Source: Undibacterium sp. YM2 (GTDB lineage: Bacteria; Pseudomonadota; Gammaproteobacteria; Burkholderiales; Burkholderiaceae_D). From it: 64,000 bases of DNA. Of this stretch, positions 54,892-64,000 are shown one piece after another. Both the position numbers and the translations under genes were made by a program. How positions within the stretch are numbered: position 1 is the stretch's first letter; every line of letters starts with the position of its first letter. The DNA lies in NCBI RefSeq assembly GCF_009937975.1, contig NZ_AP018441.1, positions 2,480,001 to 2,544,000 on the forward strand, written 5' to 3'. The notes beneath the pieces are model-generated. The model saw only the letters and a program-made list of their open reading frames with translations, ran no database searches and was not told the DNA's origin.

Positions 54892-55935
54892 ATGAAACTT
54901 CAGCTTGATCCAAATATATACGATGCATGCCCGCCATACAACGATTGGCTAGATGAGCAATATTCAGAACAGTCAGGACCGCTTGATATCCTTGGTTATC
55001 AACCAAGGCCAAGTTTTGTCCTGTTTACCATGAGCCCGGATACCTATGAGGCTACTTTTTCTGACTTTGTACAACAGCGAGAAGAGGAGATAAAAGGATC
55101 TGTATGTAATCTCTTTCCATCCCCGATTGCATACTATTTTTATCGATTTGAAAACGGGTATGAGAACGATTTACAACGTCTCCACTTCCTTAGGGATACT
55201 TGGGAGTCCGTAATCGATATCCTACACGCGCTGGCGGTGGCCGAATCCAAGCATTGGCAAATTCCTCTAGTAGTTCCGCTGAAGTTTAAAGATCTGCTCA
55301 CTGATAGTGTTGCAAAGAGACTTGAAAATATTGAGGGGATAGTAAATCAGTTAGGTGCAAGTGGCATTACTTCAAGCGTCGCTCAAATATCTCCGACAGC
55401 GATTCTCAATGCGATGAGAGACCTCAATCAATCACGTAACGCGTTCTCTCACAGCTCGGCACAATCCGAGGCACAGGCGCGAAATTGGATAAGTGAATGT
55501 TATGTTGATGTTTTGGAAGTTCTGGCTGGTTTAGATGCCCTAGAAGACATTCAGATTGTTCGATATTTAAGTCAGGTTGATGGAACCACACTTCGATGCG
55601 AAGTTTTCAGGGGTCACAGCTCTACCAGAACAATCCAAAATATAAAAATTAGCCACGAGCAAATGGTCGCTTCAGCTAAATATTTTCAGCAAGGTCAGAT
55701 GCTTGTCATCGCGGGCGGGCTAATTTTCGGACTTCGCCCGATGATTCACTTTCGTGAGGATGGTGTCGGACACACGACACGCCTCTGTATTTTTAGAAAA
55801 ACTCGCGGGGATGCTCTGGATAGGCGCTTTGAGTACGAAGTGGTCGGCGAAGCTGTGCGTCAAGAAGAGAATCGTGCAAATTTCTCCGCAGAATTGAATG
55901 AGCTGCGTGCGCTATTTGATTTAGGAGCGGACTAG
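54892..55935 (+). CDS. HEPN-motif protein inside the type I restriction operon
   Basis: 347 residues from ATG 54892 (MKLQLDPNIYDACPPYNDWL). A helical part contains SRNAFSHSS, whose R182-N-A-F-S-H187 fits the R-x4-H ribonuclease motif of HEPN domains. The C-terminal 120 residues are beta-rich and not recognised. The gene lies between hsdS (4 bp) and hsdR (34 bp), the position taken by PrrC-like anticodon nucleases in other type I loci. It may be an abortive-infection RNase held in check by the restriction complex; this is inference. Confidence 0.65.
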   Translation: MKLQLDPNIYDACPPYNDWLDEQYSEQSGPLDILGYQPRPSFVLFTMSPDTYEATFSDFVQQREEEIKGSVCNLFPSPIAYYFYRFENGYENDLQRLHFLRDTWESVIDILHALAVAESKHWQIPLVVPLKFKDLLTDSVAKRLENIEGIVNQLGASGITSSVAQISPTAILNAMRDLNQSRNAFSHSSAQSEAQARNWISECYVDVLEVLAGLDALEDIQIVRYLSQVDGTTLRCEVFRGHSSTRTIQNIKISHEQMVASAKYFQQGQMLVIAGGLIFGLRPMIHFREDGVGHTTRLCIFRKTRGDALDRRFEYEVVGEAVRQEENRANFSAELNELRALFDLGAD

Positions 55936-55969
55936 CAATGTGCAAACTTAATGGGGCAGGAGAAAAGTG

Positions 55970-58900
55970 ATGGCATTTTTGTCGGAGGCAGCCCTTGAGC
56001 TGGCACTTCTGGAGCAATTGGTGGGGCTGGGATACAGCATCGAACGCGAGGAGGATATCGGCCCCGATGGACATCGCCCGGAACGCGAGAGTCACGATGA
56101 GGTAGTGCTGAAGAAGCGATTCGAGAACGCCGTTGCGTTGCTCAATCCAGGCTTGCCAGCGGAGGCGCGCCAGGATGCCATCCGCAAGGTGATGCAGTCG
56201 GAGCTGCCGTCATTGCTTGAAGAGAATCGCCGCATCCACAAGTTATTGACTGAAGGCGTGGACGTCGAATATTACGCCACCGACGGCACTCTGACTGCAG
56301 GCAAGGTATCGCTTATCGATTTTGAGAGGCCAAAACAGAATGACTGGTTGGCCGTAAGCCAGTTCGTGGTCATTGCCGGACAGTATAACCGTCGTACTGA
56401 CGTGGTCATCTTCGTGAATGGGCTACCTCTTGGCGTGATCGAGTTGAAAGCGCCAGGGAGCGGCAATGCGACCTTGGTCGGCGCATTCAACCAAATGCAG
56501 ACCTACAAGAAGCAGATATCGGCGCTTTTCCATACCAACGCGCTGCTGGTGACTTCAGATGGAATTACCGCTCGGGTCGGCTCGCTGTCCGCCGATTTGG
56601 AACGCTTTATGCCCTGGCGCACGACCGACGGCACGGACGTTGCCCCTAAGGGTTCTCCAGAACTTTCGACGCTAGTCGAGGGCGTTTTTGAACAACGGCG
56701 CCTGCTCGACCTGCTGTGCTACTTCACGGTGTTTGGGGAAACTGGCTCAGGCTTGGCGAAGATTATTGCTGGCTATCACCAGTTTCACGCGGTGCGACAC
56801 GCGGTCAACAGCACAGTGACTGCGTCCGCCCCCGGAGGCAACCAGCGGGTCGGCGTGATTTGGCACACACAAGGTTCCGGAAAAAGCCTACTGATGGCGT
56901 TCTACGCTGGGCAATTGGTCAAGCACCCAAAGATGGCCAACCCAACCCTGGTGGTGCTGACTGACCGGAACGACCTCGACGATCAACTGTTTGCGACTTT
57001 TTCAATGTGCCGCGATTTGATTCGCCAGACACCGGTGCAGGCAGACAGCCGCGAGGACTTGCAGAAGCACTTGGCACGTGCATCCGGTGGGGTTATTTTC
57101 ACCACGTTGCAGAAATTTGGCGAGACCAGCCAGGCGCTGACTGATCGACGCAACGTGATCGTGATTGCGGATGAAGCCCATCGCAGTCAATATGGCTTCA
57201 GAGCCAAGGTGGACGCGAAGACCGGAGAAATTTCCTACGGCTTCGCCAAGTACATGCGCGATGCCCTACCCAACGCATCGTTTATTGGCTTCACAGGCAC
57301 GCCCATCGAAGCCGATGACGTTAACACCCCAGCGGTGTTCGGCAACTACATCGACGTGTACGACATTAGCCGCGCCGTCGAAGATGGTGCGACCGTGCCG
57401 ATTTACTACGAATCACGGCTTGCGCGCATTGAGCTGGACGACGACGAGAAACCCAAGATCGACGCCGAGGTGAACGAACTTACGGAGGACGATCCGGAGG
57501 TCGAGCAGGAGCGCTTTAAGAAGAAGTGGTCAACTGTTGAAGCCTTGGTCGGCAGTGACAAGCGGCTGGGCTTGGTTGCCAAGGACATGGTCACTCACTT
57601 TGAGGATCGCGTGGCGGCCCTGGATGGGAAGGCGATGGTGGTTTGTTTGAGCCGTCGCATCTGCGTGAAGCTGTACGACGAAATCGTGAAATTACGCCCG
57701 GACTGGCATAGTGCCGATGACAACGCGGGCGCTGTCAAAATCGTGATGACGGGCGCGGCGAGTGATCCGCAGGAGTGGCAACAGCATATCGGGAACAAGG
57801 CGCGGCGTGATTTGCTGGCCAAGCGCGCCCGTGCCCCCAAAGACCCACTAAAGCTGGTGATCGTTCGGGATATGTGGTTGACCGGCTTTGACGCACCGTG
57901 CATGCACACGATGTACGTGGACAAGCCGATGCAAGGCCACGGATTGATGCAGGCGATTGCACGCGTGAACCGTGTGTTTCGCGACAAGCCTGCAGGGTTG
58001 ATCGTGGACTACATCGGCATCGCGCAGAACCTCAAGTCTGCCCTGCAACAGTATTCCAAGAACGACCAGGAGAACACTGGCGTCGATGAAGCGCAGGCCG
58101 TCGCTGTGATGATAGAGAAGTACGAGGTGGTGCGAGATATGTACCACGGCTTCGACTACGCATCCGCGATGAGCGGAACGCCACAAGAGCGACTGGCGAT
58201 GATGGCGGGAGCTATCGAGTGGATTCTCGATCTACAGCAGAAATTGGCAGCAAAGGAAAAGACAGCGGAAGGTAAGAAGAACGCACATCGCCGCTATCAG
58301 GACGCGGTGTTGTCTCTGGCCAAGGCGTTCTCACTTGCATCGGCATCTGACGAGGCTCGCGAGATCCGGGAGGAAGTCGGTTTCTTCCAGGCGATCCGAG
58401 CGGCGCTAGTCAAGACTAGCACAGGTTCTGGTGTAACCCAGCAAGAGCGCGAGTTGGCGATCCAGCAAATCGTCAGCCGTGCGGTGGTCTCGACCGAGAT
58501 TGTTGACATCCTGGCTGCTGCAGGCATCAAGAGCCCGGACATCTCCATCCTGTCCGATGAATTCCTGGCTGAAGTTCAGCAGATGGAGCGCAAGAACCTC
58601 GCGCTTGAGGCATTGCGCAAATTGATCAACGACGGCATTCGCTCACGGAGTAAGTCCAACGTCGTGCAGACCAAGGCCTTCTCGGAGCGGCTGGAAGACG
58701 CGGTGGCCCGTTACCACGCCAATGCAATCACGACTGCCGAGGTGCTGCAGGAACTGATCCGGCTTGCCAAAGACATTCGGGCCGCGCGCCAGCGTGGCGA
58801 AGAGCAAGGCTTATCCGAGGATGAAATCGCCTTCTACGACGCGCTGGCCGAGAACGAGAGCGCCATTCAAATGATGGGTGACGACAAACTAAAACTCATC

Positions 58901-59122
58901 GCACACGAGTTGTTGGTCAGTTTGCGCGAGAACGTATCGGTGGATTGGGCGCATCGTGATTCTGCCCGCGCACGCATGCGAGTTTTGGTGAAACGTATTT
59001 TGCGCAAGTATGGCTACCCACCTGATCTGCAAGACGCGGCCGTGCAAACGGTACTGCAGCAGGCTGAAGCGTTGTCACCGACGTGGACGGTGTCGAGGTC
59101 CGCCGGTAGTAACGGTAAATGA
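55970..59122 (+). CDS. hsdR: Type I restriction endonuclease subunit HsdR
   Basis: 1050 residues from ATG 55970 ([20 protein letters not shown]), with CAGGAGA upstream. The nuclease site is in [13 protein letters not shown] (about 151-163). SF2 helicase motifs follow: [10 protein letters not shown] near 298, [20 protein letters not shown], and a C-terminal [18 protein letters not shown] motif VI. It translocates DNA and cleaves unmodified DNA. All core motifs look intact, so the restriction system is probably active. Confidence 0.96.
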   Translation: MAFLSEAALELALLEQLVGLGYSIEREEDIGPDGHRPERESHDEVVLKKRFENAVALLNPGLPAEARQDAIRKVMQSELPSLLEENRRIHKLLTEGVDVEYYATDGTLTAGKVSLIDFERPKQNDWLAVSQFVVIAGQYNRRTDVVIFVNGLPLGVIELKAPGSGNATLVGAFNQMQTYKKQISALFHTNALLVTSDGITARVGSLSADLERFMPWRTTDGTDVAPKGSPELSTLVEGVFEQRRLLDLLCYFTVFGETGSGLAKIIAGYHQFHAVRHAVNSTVTASAPGGNQRVGVIWHTQGSGKSLLMAFYAGQLVKHPKMANPTLVVLTDRNDLDDQLFATFSMCRDLIRQTPVQADSREDLQKHLARASGGVIFTTLQKFGETSQALTDRRNVIVIADEAHRSQYGFRAKVDAKTGEISYGFAKYMRDALPNASFIGFTGTPIEADDVNTPAVFGNYIDVYDISRAVEDGATVPIYYESRLARIELDDDEKPKIDAEVNELTEDDPEVEQERFKKKWSTVEALVGSDKRLGLVAKDMVTHFEDRVAALDGKAMVVCLSRRICVKLYDEIVKLRPDWHSADDNAGAVKIVMTGAASDPQEWQQHIGNKARRDLLAKRARAPKDPLKLVIVRDMWLTGFDAPCMHTMYVDKPMQGHGLMQAIARVNRVFRDKPAGLIVDYIGIAQNLKSALQQYSKNDQENTGVDEAQAVAVMIEKYEVVRDMYHGFDYASAMSGTPQERLAMMAGAIEWILDLQQKLAAKEKTAEGKKNAHRRYQDAVLSLAKAFSLASASDEAREIREEVGFFQAIRAALVKTSTGSGVTQQERELAIQQIVSRAVVSTEIVDILAAAGIKSPDISILSDEFLAEVQQMERKNLALEALRKLINDGIRSRSKSNVVQTKAFSERLEDAVARYHANAITTAEVLQELIRLAKDIRAARQRGEEQGLSEDEIAFYDALAENESAIQMMGDDKLKLIAHELLVSLRENVSVDWAHRDSARARMRVLVKRILRKYGYPPDLQDAAVQTVLQQAEALSPTWTVSRSAGSNGK

Positions 59123-59242
59123 TTCGAGGGGAGGTCTGATGACAAAACAAATTAAACAATCAGCGTCTGTCATGGCCTCCCTCATCATTAGGCAGACCAA
59201 GCTTACGCGGGAGTTGCTTCTGTTCGACAGGATTCTGCTTGT

Positions 59243-60723
59243 ATGAACGACAACTCTAAGCAGTCCCCTGTACGTGTGAAAGTCAGGAGTTTTTCGGATT
59301 TATTCGGGAAATCGAAGCATCCGTATGCGGTGGATACATATCAGCGGGGATTTGTCTGGAATGATGAAAAGATTCGGCAACTTGCCGATGACTTGGCTGA
59401 CTACCAGAAAGCGCCTGATCCGAAGCCACCGTACTATATGGGCACGATACTTGTACATTTTCATGCTCAAAAGAAAAAACGTTTCATCATAGATGGCCAG
59501 CAGCGGCTGACGGCTTTGTGCGTGCTGTATCAGCAGTTGCAGGGCTGCTTGCCTGAGAAATGTGCACTGACATACTCGCCGCAGTCGGCCCGTCGCATTC
59601 GTTGCGCTGCTGGTATTTTTCGGGAGCACTTAAACCTCCCCAACCCTGACATCTTCCGGCAAATCGTCTTCACGGTGATTAGCGTGAATCGAGTGGATCT
59701 GGCTTTTACTTTTTTTGACACGCAAAACAACCGGGGGTTCCGCTTCATGCCACGGACTTGCTCAAAGCCTACCACTTGAGGGCGATCGATGGCGAAACAA
59801 CAGAACGGAAGGAAGCACTTCAAACGCTGTGTGCACGACGATGGGAAGGTATCCAGCAGGGTGCGCCGGTGATGTCGCATGACCAAGAATTTGCACCTAG
59901 TCTTTTTACAAAATTCCTCTGGCGTGCCCGCTACTGGACCGGCGGTCGTGTTAATAACGGCGGTCACGATGCACTTATGGAGGAGTTCCAGAAACAGACT
60001 TGGGCGCCAGATGGTGACAATGCCACCATTCCGCTCTACCGTTCGCGGAATAATAGGCTTGGCAAAGCACTTTCGCTCACGCGCGATGGGCACAGTGAAA
60101 TTCACACCAATCGCATTTCGCTGAGCCCCAACGCCGAGGATTTACCCTTTGCAATCCGACAGCCGATTCACAAGGGTATTGGCTTTTTTCTCTACGCAGA
60201 TAAGTATTCCGCTCTCCTGCGCCGCTTAGTGCACGAACCTACTGAATCATCCGAAGTGTTGCGCTATCGTTTGGTTTACGAGAAGTTGTTAATGGCAAAC
60301 TCGATTTTCCTGCGAGAGGTTTTTTTGTTGGCTTCGCTGATGTACTTCGATCAGTTTGGGGATGAGCGGATGTGGGAGTTCTCGCTTTGGCTCGAGCACG
60401 CGTTGGGCGCAATTCGGTTAGATAAGCAGCAAGTTCGATATGAGGCGGCACAAAATTTTGTCAGGCAGGACCCCAACAACCCGGGCAATCTGAATTTGCT
60501 CGATGTCATTTCAACCGGCTTCCGACCAGAGCAGATTATCGGCCACTTAAAAATGCACCACGCACACAGTGAGATCTATGCGAGTGAATCCATTGAGGTA
60601 GGGAAAGGTGTGCAGGGAAGGTACAAAAAAGCGGTGCTAGCCTACTTTGAACAAACAAAACGTACATCACTTGGCGGCAAGAATAAATGGATCGTTGAAA
60701 AGCTTAAAGAGGGTGCAGCATGA
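59243..60723 (+). pseudogene. DUF262 (GmrSD-like) protein, frameshifted
   Basis: The first part from ATG 59243 has TYQRGFVWNDEKIRQLADDL and IIDGQQRLTALCVLY with DGQQR near residue 84, the DUF262 nucleotide-binding motif. In the run of five G at 59733-59737 the frame shifts: the expected FFDTQNNRGVPLHATDLL, then KAYHLRAID, is obtained only if one G is added. The remainder (59738-60723) then gives a continuous protein of about 494 residues. It overlaps the next gene in ATGA. Either a true pseudogene or a missed base. Confidence 0.85.
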
Positions 60724-62702
60724 AGATCGCTTCCGAGCTTTACAGTTTGACAGAAATCGTCGAGGAAAGCCCCCACTGGCACTTCAACATTCCAATTTAT
60801 CAGCGCTTGTATGTTTGGGGTGAAGATCAGGTACTTACGCTACTGAATGACCTAGTGAATGCCTATGAACGAGGTGAGGATTTATTTTTTCTCGGTGGCA
60901 CCCTGCTGGTTGAGCAATTCGGTGTTTCAGGGCGACACTTTGATCTCATCGACGGACAGCAGCGATTCACGACACTGTGGATGCTTTGCCAAGCATGGCA
61001 AGAAGCTTTGAAACCGTTCCTAACGGTAACGGAAGACACACGCACGCAGACGCGACTAAAGTTCGCCATTCGGCCCGAAGTCAATCACTTTTTAGAAACA
61101 TTGACTTTTGGATCGCGCGGACAGCCAATAGCTGTAGACGAAGCTACCAAACGGATGCGAACTGCGCTTGATCTAATGAAGTCTGTTTTTGAGAGGCGCC
61201 CCCTGCCGAAAGATGTGAGAAGCAAAGAGGCGCATTTAACTGGATTGACGGATTTTGTTTTTGGCAAGGTGCAGTTTGTAATCACCACGGTTCCTCGCGA
61301 GACCGACTTAAACAAACTATTCGAGGTTATCAACAATCGCGGGGTGCAGCTTCAGCATCATGAGATTCTCAAGGCAAGGATGCTAGACGCGTTGACTGAG
61401 TCCGAACGTGGCCCGTACGCTGTGCTCTGGGAGGCTTGTGCAGACATGGATAGTTTTATCGAGCGTAACCTTGTTGGACTTTCGGGGCTATCGGCAAGTG
61501 AGGTCACAGGATTCTATGAGCGCGGTGAATTTAGTAATTTAGAATTCATTCGTCTGGCGCTGAGTAAAAAAATGCACAGCCAGAGTAATCTTCATGCGTT
61601 GAACTTGGAAAGTATTCTGAAAGATTTGGGACAGCCTGCGACATCCGATGCTGATAGCGAAATGGAGGATGGTGATCCGACATGGGTGCGAAGTATTTTT
61701 GGGTTTCCACTCTTTTTACAGCATACGTTGCGAATTTGGCTTTTAGAAAATAAACAGGGTGACTTACCTCGTTTGCTTGACCGAGAGCTTTTGACTCTGT
61801 TTGACGAACATTTTTTCCAAGATTCGCTAAAACGGGCAGAGGATGTACGCTCGTTCATTGAATTGCTCTGGAGGCTGCGCGTTATCTTCGATATTCACTT
61901 TATTAAGTGGATCGATCAAGGCGAAGAGGAAGTGCATCTGATTAGCAACATCAGCGTTAGTACAAGCAGTGGGAAGCGATACGTAAGCAGGTCGCGCGAG
62001 ACCGATTCCCATCGGGGATTTTCGCTTTTGCAGAGTATGCTTTATCACTCCCAGGAAATCACGACGCAGTATTGGGTGACCCCATTATTGTTGTATATGT
62101 ACCGCAATCCAGGCGAGAAGACAGAAACACAAGTCACAAAGGCAAAGCGCTATTTTGACTACCTTCGTCATCTCGACAATCACCTGCTAGGTTCTGCCGC
62201 TAATGAGTCCCTGGTGATTAGAACTCGCTCATTTATGGAAAAGCCTTGGCAGCGGCGTAACTTGGTCCATAAAACTGAGTTGATAAGTGCGAAAGGGGTG
62301 AAGTTTGCCCACTACTGGTTTTACAAATTAGAGTTTGTGCTTTGGTTTCAACGAACGCGTGAAACAGAGGGATGGAAGAAATTCCGTCTGACAGCAAAAA
62401 GCTCGGTCGAACATATCTCTCCACAGACACCGACCGAAAGGGATAGTAATCAAGTTGATCAAGCGCTTGACTGCATAGGCAATCTAGCACTTGTTTCTCG
62501 GAGTCTGAATTCAGAATATGGAAATTTGCCTTACAACGAGAAACGTCAACGGTTCCTCAACAAGAACAAGACGCGGATCGATTCGCTCAAGATGGATCTA
62601 ATCTATGAGAACAAGCATTGGGGCGATAAGCAGGCGTTCGCTCATCAAAAGGAGATGATTGAGTGTCTAGAGAATTACTGCGGGAACACTCCAACGACAT
62701 AA
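60720..62702 (+). CDS. DUF262 + DUF1524 (GmrSD/SspE-like) protein
   Basis: 660 residues. The N-terminus has PIYQRLYVWGEDQVLTLLND and DGQQR at about 78-82 (DUF262, ParB-like NTPase fold). The C-terminal DUF1524 nuclease part has VEHISPQ near 563 and a conserved DCIGNLALVSRSLNSEYGNL (His-Me type). Proteins of this architecture are type IV restriction enzymes that cut modified phage DNA, or SspE-type effectors. With the frameshifted DUF262 gene upstream it forms a two-gene GmrS/GmrD-like pair. Confidence 0.88.
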   Translation: MKIASELYSLTEIVEESPHWHFNIPIYQRLYVWGEDQVLTLLNDLVNAYERGEDLFFLGGTLLVEQFGVSGRHFDLIDGQQRFTTLWMLCQAWQEALKPFLTVTEDTRTQTRLKFAIRPEVNHFLETLTFGSRGQPIAVDEATKRMRTALDLMKSVFERRPLPKDVRSKEAHLTGLTDFVFGKVQFVITTVPRETDLNKLFEVINNRGVQLQHHEILKARMLDALTESERGPYAVLWEACADMDSFIERNLVGLSGLSASEVTGFYERGEFSNLEFIRLALSKKMHSQSNLHALNLESILKDLGQPATSDADSEMEDGDPTWVRSIFGFPLFLQHTLRIWLLENKQGDLPRLLDRELLTLFDEHFFQDSLKRAEDVRSFIELLWRLRVIFDIHFIKWIDQGEEEVHLISNISVSTSSGKRYVSRSRETDSHRGFSLLQSMLYHSQEITTQYWVTPLLLYMYRNPGEKTETQVTKAKRYFDYLRHLDNHLLGSAANESLVIRTRSFMEKPWQRRNLVHKTELISAKGVKFAHYWFYKLEFVLWFQRTRETEGWKKFRLTAKSSVEHISPQTPTERDSNQVDQALDCIGNLALVSRSLNSEYGNLPYNEKRQRFLNKNKTRIDSLKMDLIYENKHWGDKQAFAHQKEMIECLENYCGNTPTT

Positions 62703-62724
62703 GCAACGGTCGAATTATGCTGTT

Positions 62725-62937
62725 TTAGGCAGTCCCATTGATCTGCTCCGCGACATGCATCCCGCCAGACACAGCATACCGAGCGTCTGCCCAAGCTTGC
62801 ATCAAAGGACGACGCTGTTCCAGCAGATCAGTCCTGTGATAAGTTGCCTCAACCATATTTTCTACTTGATATGCAAGCGAGCGTTTAGCTGAATCATGAG
62901 AATGGCCACTCTCAACAATAAGATCATGATTATCCAA
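62725..62937 (-). pseudogene. C-terminal remnant of a P4-type integrase
   Basis: About 60 residues with SLAYQVENMVEATYHRTDLL followed by EQRRPLMQAWAD, the usual end of P4-type tyrosine integrases. No catalytic residues remain and upstream of it the frame is closed by a stop. It lies between the DUF262 gene and dnaE2, so it probably marks the former right end of an integrated island. Confidence 0.65.
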
Positions 62938-63012
62938 CGCAATGAGGCATTATGGGTTGTTGAATGGTTGTGGAATCCAGCGACGGAAACAAATGAAATG
63001 TAGCAGTAACAG

Positions 63013-64000
63013 CTAACAAAAATCCCGACTCCTAGTTTCCAGCTCCCCAACAGATGCGACAAATCCACCAGCCGCATCGCAATCAGATGTTTCACATTAT
63101 GTTGACTCTGCCAACGCCCATACACCCCAATGAGTGAAGCACCATAAATCTCCCTGCGAAACTGCTCAACGACACTCTGCCAGCAGATCACGTTGACATT
63201 CCCAGTCTCATCCTCAATCGTCAAAAACACCACGCCGTTCGCTGTCTGAGGCCGTTGTCGCACAATCACAATCCCGCATCCGCGTGCCAGCATGCCATCG
63301 GCACTGACATGCAGGACATTGGAACTCAGGAAACGCATTTTTTTTAGCTTCTCCCGCAGCAAAGCCAAGGGATGTCTTCCCAGCGTCAAGCCAAGACTGC
63401 GGTAATCCGCAACGATTGTTTCTCCTTCGCTTGGGGCAACCAGTTCGATGTGGTCTTCATGAACACTGGCATCTCGCAGCAGCCCCTTATCCGGGATGCT
63501 GACCGCCGATTGCCACATGGCTTGGCGTCTATTGCCTGCCAGAGATTCAAGAGCGTTGGCCTTGGCCAATGCCTGGATGTCATTTCTGTTCAGTCTGGCT
63601 CTGCTGGACAGGTCACTGACACTAGAGAATTGCTGAATTGCCCTGGCTTCTTCTATGCGCCAGGCAGCATCCTGTTTGAGACCACTGACATTGTTAAGGC
63701 CGAGCCTGACCGCTGGCTGCTTATTCGGTATAGGCTCCAGACTGGCATCCCAATTACTTATGCGTACATCTACCGGCCTGACGATGAGACCATGACGCTT
63801 GCCATCTTGAACCAAAGCTGACGCTGAGTAGAATCCCATTGGTAAGCTGTTTAACAGAGCGCAAAGGAATGCAGCAGGCTCATGGCATTTCAGCCAACTG
63901 CTTGCGTAGGCCAGTAAAGCAAAACTGGCCGCATGACTCTCTGGGAATCCATATTCAGCGAAGCCGCGTATCTGTCCTATGATGCCTACTGCAAATTCAG
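63013..64000 (-). CDS. dnaE2: Error-prone DNA polymerase DnaE2, 3' part (possible frameshift near end)
   Basis: The window holds the last 330 residues, entering at 64000 with EFAVGIIGQIRGFAEYGFPE and SHAASFALLAYASSWLKCHE, then SLPMGFYSASALVQDGKRHG. An OB-fold follows (VVFLTIEDETGNVNVICWQS). Near the end, in a run of four C (plus strand 63045-63048), adding one base gives the expected C-terminus LLG-ELETRSRDFC with stop at 63013-63015; otherwise a non-native tail runs to 62862. It is the translesion polymerase of the imuA-imuB-dnaE2 cassette, whose other genes would lie beyond 64000. The gene itself seems uninterrupted by the island. Confidence 0.9.

Noticed and set aside
59530..60105. Minus-strand open frame of 191 residues in the frameshifted DUF262 gene
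   Set aside because: It is antisense to the DUF262 reading, which is clearly conserved on both sides of the frameshift.
62862..63012. Extra hydrophobic C-terminal tail on DnaE2
   Set aside because: One added base in the C4 run at 63045-63048 gives the normal DnaE2 ending; the tail is out-of-frame reading.

Overview
The window looks like a chromosome segment of a betaproteobacterium of the order Burkholderiales, most likely Oxalobacteraceae. Undibacterium-like is a guess from moderate GC and protein style. The evidence is the block greB / spoT-rpoZ-gmk-yicC / protein kinase-PP2C phosphatase / rph-rdgB-hemW at 2.4-13.5 kb, which is typical of this order, and a dnaE2 gene at the right edge.

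Layout. (1) 1-17.2 kb is core chromosome: a GGDEF protein, a NarL-type response regulator, greB, a DUF3422 membrane protein, the stringent-response operon, a Ser/Thr kinase-phosphatase pair, RNase PH, RdgB, HemW, an HDOD protein, a PAS-GGDEF-EAL protein and tRNA-Ser(UGA). (2) 17.1-28.6 kb is an AT-rich integrated element of about 11.46 kb. It is bounded by perfect 64-bp direct repeats of the 3' part of tRNA-Ser, with a tyrosine integrase next to the right repeat. Inside are a replication-initiator-like HTH gene, a 19-site iteron array with an AT-rich stretch, a serine recombinase with its own 14-bp tandem repeats, and nuclease-like cargo (PLD-like, GIY-YIG). It reads as an integrated plasmid. 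(3) 28.6-35.2 kb is a second small mobile module: AlpA, a DUF3987 ATPase, a YfjJ/inovirus Gp2-like protein, a membrane protein and a long hairpin. (4) 35.3-43.7 kb is a mostly minus-strand set familiar from integrative conjugative elements (DUF4942 methylase, metal-binding hydrolase, YqaJ exonuclease, DUF932, membrane proteins). (5) 44-62.7 kb is a defence-like island: a membrane protein + CoiA/DUF6035-like nuclease pair, a PD-(D/E)XK-like protein, an IS21 remnant, HigB + HigA-ImmA + beta-family protein, a WYL regulator, a type I restriction system (hsdM-hsdS-HEPN gene-hsdR) and two DUF262 (GmrSD-like) genes. (6) A fragment of an integrase C-terminus and the 3' end of dnaE2 close the window.

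How the genes fit together. The core part joins transcription and translation stress control (GreB, SpoT, RpoZ) with c-di-GMP signalling. The accessory part is layered: one plasmid-like element sits exactly in tRNA-Ser, and further mobile modules and restriction/toxin genes lie between it and dnaE2. The WYL regulator is placed to control the restriction operon, and the HEPN gene inside that operon is a candidate second-line RNA-cutting effector.

Caution. Four genes (17393, 39761, 59733, 63045) are each restored by adding one base to a homopolymer run. Either these are true pseudogenes or the assembly carries homopolymer deletions. All functional calls rest on reading motifs by eye; no database search was run.
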